NCBI GenBank assembly: GCA_022559845.1
Contig: CM040118.1
Location: forward strand, 447,328,053 to 447,392,052
Direction: 5' to 3'
DNA from: Amorphophallus konjac
Taxonomy: Eukaryota > Streptophyta > Magnoliopsida > Alismatales > Araceae
Length of the DNA: 64,000 nt
Within the stretch, counting starts at the first letter, position 1, and the number at the start of each line of letters is the position of its first letter. The notes under the pieces were generated by a model. That model saw only the letters and a list, made by a program, of their open reading frames with translations. It did no database searches and was not told where the DNA came from. A program made the translations under genes and the position numbers. Positions 10,375 through 22,013 of this stretch are shown here, piece by piece.

Positions 10375-11463
10375 ACAATGTGACCACTTTGGAACATGCG
10401 TATCAGGTTGCTCTCGAATTGGAGCAATTCGAGGCCGAGTTCGAGTCTACCCATCGGTTGGGCTCCTTCCCCCTTCGTAGTGTCGAGCCCCGTGGCTCTT
10501 CTGGCACGTATCCGAGGGCCCCCATGGCCCGACCTCAGGAGCCCACTCACCCCTAGCCATTCGCTCCTAGGCCTCCCCCTCCACCTCCGAGGGACCTTGC
10601 TCATCCCCAACATCTTACGGCACCCATCGCCCGTCCATCGGCACCCAGACCTCCTGCTCGTCCCTTGTTGCCTTCACCTCCTATCCGTCAGGAGGATAAG
10701 GGGAAAGGACCTTTGATTGGGGAGCCTAGTGGATCACGGCAGCAGTGTTATCGCTGCAATGGGTTTGGCCATTTCGCCAACCAGTGTACCACTCGCCCAT
10801 CTCTTTTCATTGGGGACACATAGGCCGAGGACGCCACCCCTACGGATCTCGTGTTAGTCAGCTATGAAGCAGATCCGGAGCTAGCTGACGAGTACTATGA
10901 GGCCAAAGGTGATGACCAGGATGCCCAGCATCCAGACGATACCCACTTGGGGGTCGTCAGGTGTATTCTCACCCAGCAACAGGCCAGTGATGACTGGCGT
11001 CGGACCATTATCTTTCATACATTCTGTACGCTGGGCAAACAAGTTTGTAAGGTGATCATCCATAGTGGGAGTTGCATCAATGCAATCTCCACGGGCATTG
11101 TCTCCAGTCTTGGTCTTACACCCGTGGATCATCCTTGCCCCGATCGAGTATCATGGGTGGATTTCACCTCCATTCCGATCATGCTGCGGTGTCTGGTCCC
11201 ATTTCAATTCCATGCCTACTGTGACGAGATCTGGTGTGATGTCCTCCCCATGGAGGTGGGCAGCATTATTCTTGGTAGGCCTTGGTTATTTGATCAGGAT
11301 GCCACACTTCATGGCTAGTCGAACACCTGTACCTTTGACCATGCTGGCCAACAGATTGTCCTCCAACCCTCTCAGCCCAAGAGGCCTTCAGTTAGGGGTC
11401 CTACTGGCCCTAGTACTCCGGAGCCTTCCATCCCCGGGCCCAGTACCCCATCCCCAGCTCGGG
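10375..11463 (+). pseudogene. Chromovirus Gag C-terminus and protease, broken
   Basis: The frame starts mid-Gag directly after the SIRE insertion. A Pro/Arg-rich linker leads to a CCHC knuckle (CYRCNGFGHFANQC) at about 10748-10790. The protease region has HSGSCINAIS where DSG is expected, so the catalytic Asp is replaced by His, followed by the flap-side motif IILGRPWL. Stops: TAG at 10554-10556, 10821-10823 and 11316-11318. Dead as an enzyme. Confidence 0.85.
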
Positions 11464-11465
11464 CT

Positions 11466-12965
11466 ATGACCGTTGCGTCTGGCCCAGGCGAGCCATCGAC
11501 TAGGAGATTGATGATGATTAGCTCCTGGGAAATGGAGCGGGAGGCTAGTCGGGCCAGTCTTGTGTTTGCTATTATGGTCCGAGAGGTAGAGAGAGACTCC
11601 GAGGGTGAACTCCCACCCGATGTCATTCCTATTCTGCAGGAGTTCGCTGATATTTTTCCCGAGGAGCTTCCCGAGGGACTCTCACCCATGTGGGGTATTC
11701 AACATGCTATTGACCTGATTCCGGGCTCCTCATTGCCCAATCTTCCTCATTATCGCATGAGTCCCACGGAACATGCCGAGCTAAAATGGCAGGTCGATGA
11801 GTTGATGCAGAGAGGGTCTGTTCGGGACAGTATGAGTCCGTGTGCTGTTCCCGTATTACTCGCCCCAAAGAAGGATGGCACGTGGAGAATGTGCATTGAT
11901 AGTCGTGCCATCAACAAAATCACCGTGAAGTACAGGTTCCCTATTCCCCGCCTTGATGATATGCTAGACATGATGGCCGGTGTCACTATCTTCTCGAAGA
12001 TCGATCTTAAGAGTGGCTACCATCAGGTGAGGATTAGGCCAGGTGATGAGTGGAAGACCGCATTTAAGACCAAGGATGGCCTATATGAGCGGTTGGTTAT
12101 GCCCTTTGGGTTGACCAATGCCCTTAGCACCTTCATGCGACTCATGACTCAGGTCCTTCAACCATTCATTGGAGTCTTTGTGGTTGTGTATTTTGATGAT
12201 ATCCTTATATATAGTCGCACTAAAGGGGACCACTTGGACCGTCTACGGCAGGTCTGTCTGCTTCTGAGGTGAGAGCAGTTGTTTGCAAACCCACAGAAGT
12301 GTACCTTCATGACACCTCAGCTTACTTTCTTGGATTTTATTGTGTCTAGTACTGGGGTCTCTACCAATCCGAAGAAAGTCCGGGCCATTGTTGAGTGGCC
12401 GGAACCCCGTACGGTCCATGATGTCCACAGCTTCCATGGCCTTGCGATGTTCTATCGTCGTTTCATCTGTGGATTTAGCTCTGTTACTGCCCCGATCACG
12501 GACTGTATTTGAAAGGGCATGTTTGTATGGACGAAGGCCGCTGCTGCTGCCTTCAAGGACATCAAGGAGCGCATGACCCAGACACCGATCCTTTGATTGC
12601 CTGATTTCTCGAAGGTGTTTGAGGTCTCTTGTGATGCGTCGGGTGTTGGGATAGGAGGCGTGTTGAGTCAGAAGGCCCACCCGGTCGCATACTTCAGTGA
12701 GAAATTGAATGACGCAAAACTACGATACTCCACTTATGATAAGGAATTCTACGTAGTTGTTCAGGCTCTTAGGCATTGGAGGCACTATCTATTACATCAG
12801 GAGTTTGTCTTATACTCCGATCATGAGGCTTTGAGGTACCTCCATTCCCAAAAGAAGCTTAATGCGCGTCACAGCCAATGGGTTGAGTATCTTTTGCAGT
12901 ACACATTTGTGCTTAAACATAAGGCTGGAGTGGAGAACAAGGTAGCTGATGCCTTGAGTCGACGT
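11466..12965 (+). pseudogene. Chromovirus reverse transcriptase and RNase H, broken
   Basis: RT runs from about 11640 with [38 protein letters not shown] and the active site YFDDILIYS. RNase H follows with SCDASGVGIGGVL, the Glu of YDKEFYVVVQAL, YSDHEALRYL and ADALSRR. TGA stops at 12270-12272, 12510-12512 and 12594-12596, each explainable as CGA to TGA. The key catalytic residues remain, so decay is by stops rather than active-site loss. Confidence 0.9.
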
Positions 12966-14651
12966 GCTTGTCTGCTGACCACCATGAGTGCCGAGGTCAT
13001 AGGGTTAGAGAAGATGAGAGAGGCCTATGGTGACTGTCCTGACTTCGGTCAGATTTATACCACTCTCCAGGCCGGACCCTCGAGAGATCATGATGATTAT
13101 GTGCTTCAGGAGGGTTACCTCTTTCGAGGAGGTAGGCTTTGTGTTCCCCGAACTTTGGTTCGAGACTTCTTAGTCTGGGAGCTACATGCGAGAGGTCTAG
13201 CCAGCCACTTTGGTCGGAACAAGACTATCGAGGCTGTTGAGCATAGATTTTATTGGCCGAGCTTGAAGCGTGATGTTGCTCATATAGTGGCTCAGTGCCG
13301 TACATGTGCTACGGCCAAAAAGAAGAAGCAAAGTTCGGGCCTTTATATGCCTCTTCCCGTGCTTGATGTCCCGTGGCATGATGTTAGCATGGATTTTATC
13401 TTGGGATTGCCAGTTACCTCTAGGAAGCATGACTCGGCCTATGTGGTAGTTGACCGGTTCTCAAAGATGGCCCTTTTCATTCCCTGCTCGAAGACTTCAG
13501 ATGCTTTGAGGGTAGCCCGCCTATTCCTTACTCATGTGGTGTGTAATTTCGGGTTGCCTCGTACCATAGTGTCTGACCGTGATGTTAGATTCACCAGTTA
13601 TTTCTGGAAGACACTGTGACATATGTTGGGTACTCACCTCAAGTTTTCCACTGCATATCATCCCCAGACAGATAGTCAGACCGAGGTGGTCAATAGGAGT
13701 CTGGGTGACCTTTTGAGGTGTCTTGTTAGGGACCGTGTAGGGGATTGGGATCTCATATTACCACTGGCAGAATTTGCATATAATGATTCGGTTAACAGGT
13801 CTACCGGTATGAGTCCATTCGAAATTGTCACAGGTCGTAGGCCTAGGAAGCCAGTGGATCTTGTTCCCATGCCCATTCATGCATGTGCGTCTGAGTCTGT
13901 CGAGTCTTTTGCTAGGCATGTTAGGAGTTTGCATGACGACATCCGTCGTCACATTGAGGCCAGCAATGCACGGTATAAGGAGTTAGCCAATGCCCATCGA
14001 CACCACCGTGAGTTCCAAGAGGGTGAATATGTCATGATCAGGGTAAGACCTGAATGGTTTCCCTCTGGAACCGTAAAGAAATTGCAAGCTCGCGGAGCTG
14101 GTCCATTTAGAGTGTTGAAACGCGTTGGATCCAATGCGTATGTTGTGGACCTGCCCGAGGAATATGGTATCAGCTCTACTTTCAATGTGTCAGATCTAGT
14201 TGTATATAGGGACCCAGCGGTGATCCCTATTGACCCTTTCGAGCCATCTCCTCCCATTGAGAGTGATCCCACACCTGAGTGTCCACCACCGGCCACATTT
14301 CCACGGCAGCGAGAGCATATAGATCATATACTGGATGAGCAGGTGACAGTTACCAGGAGTGGATCCTACCCGCGCTACCTAGTGCGTTGGAGAGGGCGAC
14401 CCGCCACCGAGGATACTTGGATCACCCGTGGAGAGTTGCAGCGGATAGATCCGGACCTACTGGAGCGCTACCAGAGCGATGCTGGCCTTTACTCGACAGG
14501 GTCGAGTTTCTCCCACCCGAGGAGAATTGGTGCGGACACCAGAGCGGTCGAGAGGCACGAACCGGCGAGCCGTCGATACCGTACGCGGAGCACCACTCGG
14601 GCTACATCAGCTTCCATCTGGCTCGGAGACAGCCTGGAGACTCCCCCTTGA
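12966..14651 (+). pseudogene. Chromovirus integrase with chromodomain, one stop
   Basis: The HHCC zinc-binding region ends with CRTCATAKKKK. The core has D (MDFILGLP), D (VSDRDVRF) and E (DSQTEVVNRSL). A TGA at 13617-13619 separates the second Asp from the Glu and fits a TGG-to-TGA change. A GPF-type motif (GAGPFRVL) lies near 14090. A chromodomain covers about 14308-14470 (ILDEQVTV...YLVRWRGRPATEDTWI), which is known to guide chromoviruses to heterochromatin. A basic tail ends at 14651. Confidence 0.9.
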
Positions 14652-16858
14652 GTCTCGATATTTATAGTATTTACTGGGATTTCATTTGTGTGTAATGTGT
14701 GTTTATTTAGTTTTTATTCGGATTGTAATTCGGATTGTCATATGGGTTTATTTGTAATTTGGGACCACCTGGGTCCGCGGGCCCCCTAACCCCTCTCCTA
14801 TTGATCCACCTCATCTCTAGGGCCCATGTGGGGTCAGTCAACCTTCCAATGTGGGCTTCTAGAAGAGTTGGACCAAGGGGGGGACAATGGGTATTCAAAG
14901 TCCAAGAAGGTGGCAAGAAGGTCAAGGGGGCGCCCCCCATTTATCATATTAAATTAGGATTTGAATGTTTATTTTATTTGATTCTAAACCACACGGGAGA
15001 AATAAATTGAACTCCCTCTTTTACCCCTCCCCAACCCTAGATCTAGGGATAGTTAGTGTCTTTTGTTATTTCACATAAATAGCATGTATTTTCATTTGAT
15101 TGGAATTAATGCCAAAGAAAATCAGAATTTCCTCCAAAGGAGCAAGGGCCGCCCCCTATCTCTCTCCTCTCTCCCCCTTCTGCAGCTGGGAAGGCTGTGT
15201 TCTTGAGGTGTGAAGCCTCATCTATCTGGTGTGGAGTTCGTCGTCGCCGCAGCCACCGCCGCCATCGAGCCGCCGTTACACCGCCACCGTCGGTATTCTG
15301 CCAATCACGAGACAACAGGCCATTCCCAGAATTTTAGCTTTCAACCTCGAGATATGTTGAGTTCCAAATCTTCAGGGTGAGTTCTAGAGGTCATCACCAC
15401 ATCTTAGAAAAATTGGTGGAGCTTGTAGTCCATGTTTTCTATTTTTCTATTTTCGTACTCCCTTTCCATCCAGATCTGCCAGCTCTCTGTCCAGTGTCAC
15501 ATTTGCCCTGAGTTTTCCTCTTTCGAACCCCTTCCTGATTTTTGCTTAAACCTCTAATTTTATTGGAGGTTCTGTCTACACCTCCTTCATCCACGAATTT
15601 TCTTGGAATTTCTAAAGATCTCTACCTATTTTCTAAAAATCACTTTCAGATCCCAACTCAGTTCTGTTTGCCTCTGTCCAGATCCGACCACCCAGCAGTA
15701 TAAAATATCTTTCCCTGCCCAAACCTCCACCAAACTTTTCATAAAAATTATCTCTGTTTTCCTCTCTCTCCCCTCTACAACTTTGATGAAGAACTCAACA
15801 CCTAGATCGGAGGTCTATATCGCGGTCAATGCCAACTCTCAGGAAAGTTCATTTCTATCCGGCCAGATATGAAACAGAGATCAGTCTGGTTCTAAAATTC
15901 CCCATCAGAAACACAGTCACAACGAATTTTCTGGAGTGACATAGACTCAAAGGATTTTGAGTCAGTGTTCCAACGGAGCTGGTTTCGTGCCAATCCGACA
16001 TCGGTGCTGATCGCAGCAACAAATCTCGCCGGGTCGTGCGCTGTAAAACAGAGGTTGCAGATCCGTGGCCAGCACTTCCGACAAGTGGAGATCGGAGCCG
16101 CCCGGCCTCCGACCGGTGTTCCAGTTCCACCGTCGTCCAGGGAAGCATGCCACCAGGTGTCACCATCATAGAGGGACCCACCCAATCAGGTCCGGAGGAC
16201 TGGGCAGCACGTGGGCCCCACGAACCCGCAGATTGCGCCGTCCGGACAGCACTAAAACGCGAGTTTCGGCACTGACGGAGCGACATCAAGATGCTGCCCG
16301 TCAACCCAACTCCTGATACTCCCGGGCCCCACATGTGACCTATTACCTCCCTGCATAGAGTGGGTCAAAACATTTGTACCGCTATAATATTTGTTAACCG
16401 GGAGTACGGACTTGGCCGGGGTTGTCTTCCCCACGCCGGGAGCATGGAGGTAACGGTCTTACTTCTTGGCGTTCATTTGCTAGTTTATCATATGATCTTA
16501 GGCCGCTGCTGAGTGCGATAGGAACCTACCTCGTGAGTCCATGTCACCACTGTGAGCGAGAGAGTGACCCATCCCGTGGCTCGATCCGAGCACGGAAGTG
16601 AGTCGACCACCCATGACTCTGCCGATTTCTCAACCGTGCGGATCCGCGCTTTCCCTCGCTTGGGACGATGAGTGAGCTTACATTTTTGTTAGCGACGTAT
16701 AGCCCATAGGGATTATTAGTGTCGGGCCGAAGTGTCTGCATTGTTGTATGTTGCTGGTCGCGTCCGCATTTAGAGGCCGAGGTCCGCGTCACTTAGAGTC
16801 GGTCCCCGTGTCCGTCCCGCATCACTTTTCTTCGTAGCTGTGGAGATTATGTGAAGTA
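14652..16858 (+). other. Chromovirus 3' non-coding region and probable partial 3' LTR
   Basis: No coding sequence. A polypurine tract (AAGGGGGGGACAA, about 14874-14888) suggests the LTR starts near 14889. A TATA-like CATAAATAGC near 15073 followed by a G/C-rich leader-like stretch fits U3-R. Later GC-rich sequence (15900-16850) has no recognisable gene. The LTR bounds are not proven because the partner LTR is outside the window. It stops at the start of the Tat-D LTR. Confidence 0.5.
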
Positions 16859-17092
16859 TGTAGACACGTCATTCTTGATATTATATTTAGTAAATCTCAT
16901 ATCACACCATGATGTCCCAAAGTGGCTCCCACCTTCGATTAATTTGAGTAATTTCTCTTTTTTTATTTTTTATTATTTTTAGAAATTTTTCGGGGATGAT
17001 CTTAAACGTGGCGGCGGATTTGGACACCTTCTTAAATACGTGTCACCCTCCAAAGACGTGTCCTTAACTAATTAGAAAATTGAATCCCTTTT

Positions 17093-17331
17093 GATGTGTC
17101 TTCCCGAATAGACACATCTTTTAAACATGTCAGCTTCGGAAGACGCTCTCTTCAGTCAAAATTCGACACCGACCCCGCCGTTTTATTAGAAAATTTATAA
17201 AGAAAGCGTCCCACTGACCAGACGTGTCTGTGAAGTCAAGGTTAGACATTGAAATCCCCCGTTTTCAATGCATGTGTCGCCGTGGTTGGCGTTGAGAAGA
17301 AATTAAGTGGGCACGTCTACTATAGGGGACG
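17093..17331. repeat. CpG/ACGTG-type hairpins in Tat-D U3
   Basis: GATGTGTC (17093-17100) and GACACATC (17111-17118) form a perfect 8-bp stem with a 10-nt loop; CACGTC and GACGTG at about 17312-17331 form another. Similar arms occur between 17035 and 17440. They lie upstream of the TATA box. Confidence 0.7.
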
Positions 17332-17468
17332 TGTCTAAAGAAGGCGCCCCAGGCTGTGGACGCATCTAATAAAAAATGTCATTTCACAAGATATATACAC
17401 GTCTGGTCAGAGGGACGCGTTATAATGAAGGCGTCTCCATCATAAGATACATTATTGGCCATTTTTCC

Positions 17469-17477
17469 TATAAATAG
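17469..17477 (+). promoter_or_regulatory. TATA box of Tat-D LTR
   Basis: TATAAATAG in the context CCTATAAATAG, matching the position and context of the TATA box in the Tat-A LTR (28212-28219, minus). Confidence 0.7.
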
Positions 17478-18239
17478 AGCACCCCTCCCACAAATAAAGG
17501 ACTTTGAAATCCTTTCAAGAGGAGGGGGAAACACTGGCGAAATCGGTTCCGAGCTCGTGAGAGATCAAGGGGAGGTTCTATCGGATTTCCGGGTGCTCGT
17601 TCGCTTGAGAGAAAGGTCCACCCCTTCCGTCGCCCTTGTACATCATCCTCACGCAGCTGAAGCCCTCCTCGAAGCCCACCATCGGCCCGCAATAAGCCTT
17701 TATTTCCCTTATTCTTCTAGTGCTTTTGCTTCCGTTAATTGCATGCATCATCCTTTATTTTCGTTTGCATTACATTTCTCTCCTTAAGAGAGCTCCGCGA
17801 CTGTGCATTCCTGCACAAAACCCCATTCCATCATAGCATTTTCCTACCCTTTGCAACCTAAAGGCGTTTAAAACAGCACCAACCAGGTGTGTATTTGTTC
17901 ATAATTTCATTATTTTCATCTCAAGGGATTGATGCTACACTACTTTTATTCTAATCGATATTTGATGTTTGTTCATTTTTTGCAAGGGTAATTGTAATGC
18001 CCTGGATCTTTCGGACACTTTTCGGATCTGGATCAGTGGATTTCAGATCGCTTTTGGGAGTCCCGGGACATGTTTTGTAGTTTTCACGTGTTTTCCCTGA
18101 CAGGACTTGCGGAACCCTGTAGCGGGCGAACCATAGCGTTCTCCTACTTCGGGACGGTACCACGGCAATAAGCGTGTTCTGAGGATCGCGGGGGTATATT
18201 TTTCTATTTTTTCATATTTTTTGAAAAATATGAATTTTC

Positions 18240-18246
18240 TATATAA
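18240..18246 (+). promoter_or_regulatory. TATA box of Tekay LTR
   Basis: TATATAA in both LTRs (second copy 25756-25762), followed by a pyrimidine-rich stretch. Confidence 0.65.
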
Positions 18247-18799
18247 CCCCATTTCTTTTTTTCTTTTTCTATTCTTCTTTCTTTCTTCTTCTTCCTCCTT
18301 CATCCGTGAGAGAACCGGCGCCCCTTTCTTCCTCTTCTTCATCCGGCGTGCTCGCGGCGGTGCCTTCCACCGGCTGTAGACGGTGGCGAGGCGATGGCGT
18401 GGCGGCAACGGCGGTGACGAGGTGATCGTGGCGACGTGTGGCTCGTGGAAGATCGTGAAGGTTCGGGAGTTCTAAAAGCTTTCTTCGTGGATCGACGATG
18501 ATCCAGCGCATCTCGAGCGACCCCGAGGTAGGGTGACGGTCCCCTAGCTCCATGCTTTCCTTTCCTGCAATTTCTAGGCCAACGGGAGGTCGAGAGGGGT
18601 TCATTTGAGCTCGGGATGGGAAAACCATGATTTGGGGTTTGAGCGTCGATCTAGAGTTTTATCGCGTTAAATGGTGGTTTGAGGGCGCCATTGGGTGCCC
18701 AAGATCATGGGGACAAGCTTCCCATTTGTTTCCCCATCACCCGAAGGTGATTGGGGCGTGGAATGGAGTTTTGGAGCCATTCTCGCCGTTCTCGGTTTC

Positions 18800-19440
18800 G
18801 CGGACTGTAAACGATTTTACAGTGACCGTTTTTATCATTAAGCAGCCTCAGATAGATAGTTTTCATCCCTACACGACTCCCAGGTGGACCGTTTTAGGCC
18901 TTGGAGTGTCGGCAAGGTAAGCGGCCATTCGATAGACCGCTTACCCCCGCGCGGCCTCACGGCAGACCGTTTAACCCTGGAGACCAGTGTGGTCTTCGAG
19001 GTGTTTCTGACCGTTGTGATTTGACCGTTGCATAGTTTTGGGGCTACGCGGTCATGAGTCTGGCCGTTTAGTCCCTTAATCGGTCCATATTAGACCGTTT
19101 ACATTCCCAACGGTCATGATATGACCGTTTGGTGTTTTGTGCCGTTGAGTGGTAAGCGGTCCCATGGGAGACCGTTCAACTCCTCAAGCGGCCTATCGTT
19201 GGACCGTTTATGTCCTGAACGGTTTGAGGATGACCGTTTGGCGTCTCGTGTAGTCTAGATGTTGGACGGTCCCAAGGGAGACCGTTTGTATTCTGGGGCA
19301 GTCCATCGTGAACCGTTTACCTTCTGAACGGCCTGAATAAGACCGTTCTGTCCCTGGGTGGATCCACACGGTCCAAGGGAGACCATGGGCCTTTGGGCGA
19401 TCATGGGCTAAACCGTTTTCACCCAGAGGTAGTCCAGAGA
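18800..19440. repeat. Array of about 14 CGGTC...GACCG hairpin units, Tekay left LTR
   Basis: Units of 20-30 bp with complementary arms recur about every 40-45 bp. Best cases: ACTGTAAA/TTTACAGT (18804-18823), GGTAAGCGG/CCGCTTACC (18916-18945, 9-bp stem) and AACGGTCAT/ATGACCGTT (19109-19129, 9-bp stem, 3-nt loop). Others have 5-6 bp arms of CGGTC and GACCG with different loops. They lie downstream of the TATA box, in the probable leader. Confidence 0.88.
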
Positions 19441-20673
19441 GGACCGCTACTGTGTTTAGTTCCAACCGGAGTTCTTGTCTTGTCGATTCGAGTCTCGGGT
19501 GAGTGGATCTCAATCCACGTGCTGACCGGTGGTCTGACTGATGCTGAACATCATGTGGGGGCCACATGTTAGGGTGCCGTGGGGTCCTGGGAGGTGGTGT
19601 TCTCGGCTTTTGTCACCGTGAGTCGGTGTCGGTATGAGGAGCAGTCCTTGTACTTCATCCGGTTTAGACGTTACTTTTCGTTGACTAGAGAGTCTACTTT
19701 TTCAGCAACCATCCACTAGTCACAGCCTTCCGACACGCGAGTGGTCTCACCAGGGAGTGGTGGCGAGGCTACCCCAGAGATATGGTTTTTAGGCTGGTTA
19801 CCGTCGGGCCCCACGTCTTGCAGCCAGAGTTCGGATGAGGGGAAAACCAGTCAGAGGGCCAGACCTAGGACGCATGATCTGTGTGTGCACACGTGGTTGG
19901 GGGCGGTTGGACCCGCGCTGACGAGCGCGACCCCAGCTAGTTCTTGTTTGTGGTTACTTGCACGGTTCCCCGTTTCGACAGGGTGCGTTGAGGGGGATAC
20001 CTGAGGCGTGGTCTTAGACGCCAGTGGGCGCATGCGGCCTTGCTTCTAGTGGGTTGGTACTCCTATCTGTGTCAGGTGGTGACTCTTGGGTTTTGACGAG
20101 TTGTCTCGATTTTCATGCCGTACGTTCGGTGTTAGGTGTAGTAGAGCTTTTCCATTCATTTATTCTTATAGCTCTTGGTTCTACGTCTTGCTAGTGGTAG
20201 CTTGTAGTTACTTTCCGCGTAGTTTCTCGGTTTGCGAGGTAGGGACCGGAGGATCCCTACTGAGCCTTTTGTTCTGAGGCTCATTCCCTACATGTTTTTT
20301 CACGTTTCAGGTGAGACGAGGCTTCAGGGGAGCGCCTCCGAGGCTCCACGTGGTTCAGGTGCCCAGGGTTAGTTGCCAGTCGCCAGTTCTGGGGTATGCC
20401 CCGCGTTGTTGTACCTTTTCCCTTTGGACTATACTAGTTATGGACTACTGTTATATTTCAGACTGCTGTTAGTTGTGGACCATGTAATTTAATTAATGTC
20501 ATTTATTGCTTCCCGCTTAATTCATTTAAACTGCGTAGCTCTGAAATTATTTTAGATTCTTGTGTATTTCCATACCATCCCTTTAACCCTTCCGAGTCTT
20601 CGGGCTCATGGGTGGCAGTTTGAGATTCAGGATATCGGGCCTTCCCGATATTCGGATCTCGGGTCGTTACAGT

Positions 20674-20684
20674 TGGTATCAGAG
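20674..20684 (+). other. Tekay primer-binding site (Met-tRNA)
   Basis: TGGTATCAGAG, two bases after the LTR end at 20671; complementary to the initiator Met-tRNA 3' end. The leader up to the gag start (20685-20966) shows no other feature. Confidence 0.92.
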
Positions 20685-20966
20685 TAGCGGTTGTGGATGT
20701 ATATAGGAATCATAAATAATTACAGTGGTCCACTAGTCCACAATGATGATGTACAGTTGGCACTGGCTTAGGGCATCGCGTGTTTTAATGATTTCCCCGT
20801 TTTCCGTGTCTTCTGTCTGTTGCAGTAGGCAAGTTTGGCGTCGAGGTGGAGGACTCATTCGCAGCAGGGATAGCCGACAGAGGAGCATGGCAGAGTGCCA
20901 CTAGATGCCACCGATGCAGCGATAGTTCTGGGGGCAGAGGATTTCTTTCGAAGCATGTTTTAGTTC

Positions 20967-21990
20967 ATGTCTCAGCAGTTTGGCGGTGATGCTGGTGAGG
21001 GCTCGTCGTCTAGGGGTGGGCCTAGTCGTGCGGTGCGAGACTTCTTGCAGTTCCATCCACCCTACTACGATGGCCAACCAGATCCCGATGTGGCCTGGGG
21101 ATGGCTTTATGAGATGGAGAGAGTGTTCGGTTCCATGAACTGCCTCGAGGAGGACAAGGTGATGTTGGCATGTAACCAGTTGTAGGGTATGGCTCGAGAT
21201 TGGTGGTCTTCGGAGTGGAAGACGTCTTTTCAATCTCGTTCTCTTCAGTAGATCGTGTGGCAGGACTTTGTGAGGGTCTTCGAGCGTACCTACTGTCCAT
21301 CCTACATTGGTACGCAGAAGATGCGTTAGTTTCTGGAGCTTGTCCAGGGTGACATGTCAGTGTTGCAGTACATGGCTCGGTTTGTTGAGTTGGGCCGTTA
21401 TGCTCCCCATATCATGGAGAATAAGGGGCTGAAGACCGAGCAGTTCATCCAGGGTTTGAGGCAAAATCTGAGGCACCTCTTGATGGCAAACGTTGCCTCA
21501 GATTTGGAGACATCTTCCCGTGTGGCGGCATCACTGGAGCTGGATATGCAGAAGATTCGAGGGCAGGTTAGCCAAGGGCAGTCCCAGTCAGGGCGCAGCC
21601 AGTAGTCGGCTACCTTGCAGTAGGGCACCTTTCAGCATGCGACAGGTAGTTCGGGAGTGTCAGTGCCGGGGGCATCAGCGACAGGATCGGCATCCTTTGG
21701 CGGGAAGGTTAAGAAGTTTTTCAGGAAAGGTTTTGACAAGAAGCGCGAGGACTAGAAGCAGGCGTCTTTGGGTAGTGTTCAGCAGTCGATTCCTTATCAG
21801 CGTCAGGGATTAGTTGATGGTTCACGGGGCTCGTGTCCCCGGTGCGATTATTCTCATCAGCTCAGGCAGTGTACGGCGCCAGTGATTTGTTTCAGATGTG
21901 GCCAGGCAGGGCATATGGCGCGTGACTATCCTTCGAGGCCGCAGTAGTAGTAGTACCCTCAGCAGTAGCGTTAGCAGCAGCGGCAGTATC
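20967..21990 (+). pseudogene. Tekay Gag, many stops
   Basis: The frame starts MSQQFGGDAGEG and includes the retrotransposon Gag domain (FLQFHPPYYDG, GMARDWW, ERTYCPSYIG). A knuckle region CFRCGQAGHMARDY ends in Tyr where the last Cys is expected. About ten in-frame stops, nearly all TAG in a Gln-rich protein, point to CAG-to-TAG changes. Non-functional. Confidence 0.85.
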
Positions 21991-22013
21991 CGCCACTACC
22001 CTGGTCAGCGAGT

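Larger units (their letters stand above)
10374..16858 (+). mobile_element. Old chromovirus (Ty3/gypsy, Reina/Galadriel/CRM side), fragment
   Basis: Gag tail with zinc knuckle, protease, RT, RNase H, integrase and a C-terminal chromodomain follow in gypsy order in mostly one readable frame broken by at least seven stops. Its 5' part lies left of the SIRE insertion, outside the window. Its 3' LTR is cut by the Tat-D LTR at 16859. The clade is judged by recall of RT and chromodomain style only. Confidence 0.85.
16859..17992 (+). repeat. Partial LTR of a Tat-lineage element (Tat-D), plus orientation
   Basis: It begins TGTAGACACGTC and its first 65 or so bases align with the minus-strand start of the Tat-A LTR (TGTAGACACGCC at 28819), including AGTAAATCTCAT and CCCAAAGTGG. 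Both LTRs then have hairpin units and a CCTATAAATA TATA box. The sequence before it is not a polypurine tract, so this is probably the outer edge of a 5' LTR inserted in the chromovirus (flank AAGTA). It is interrupted by Tekay at 17993. The rest lies outside the window. Confidence 0.75.
17993..20671 (+). repeat. Tekay left (5') LTR
   Basis: 2679 bp, from TGTAATGCCC to GGTCGTTACA, with the inner end fixed by the primer-binding site. TATA box at 18240-18246. A hairpin array occupies 18800-19440. ORFs within it are chance. Confidence 0.9.

Noticed and set aside
15855..16334. 159-codon minus ORF and overlapping frames in GC-rich sequence
   Set aside because: GC-rich chance ORFs in the probable chromovirus LTR; all frames are similarly open and none has a recognisable domain.
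18600..19600. CRISPR-like array of regularly spaced repeats
   Set aside because: Units are inverted repeats with variable arms inside a plant LTR; no constant repeat, no spacers, no cas genes.
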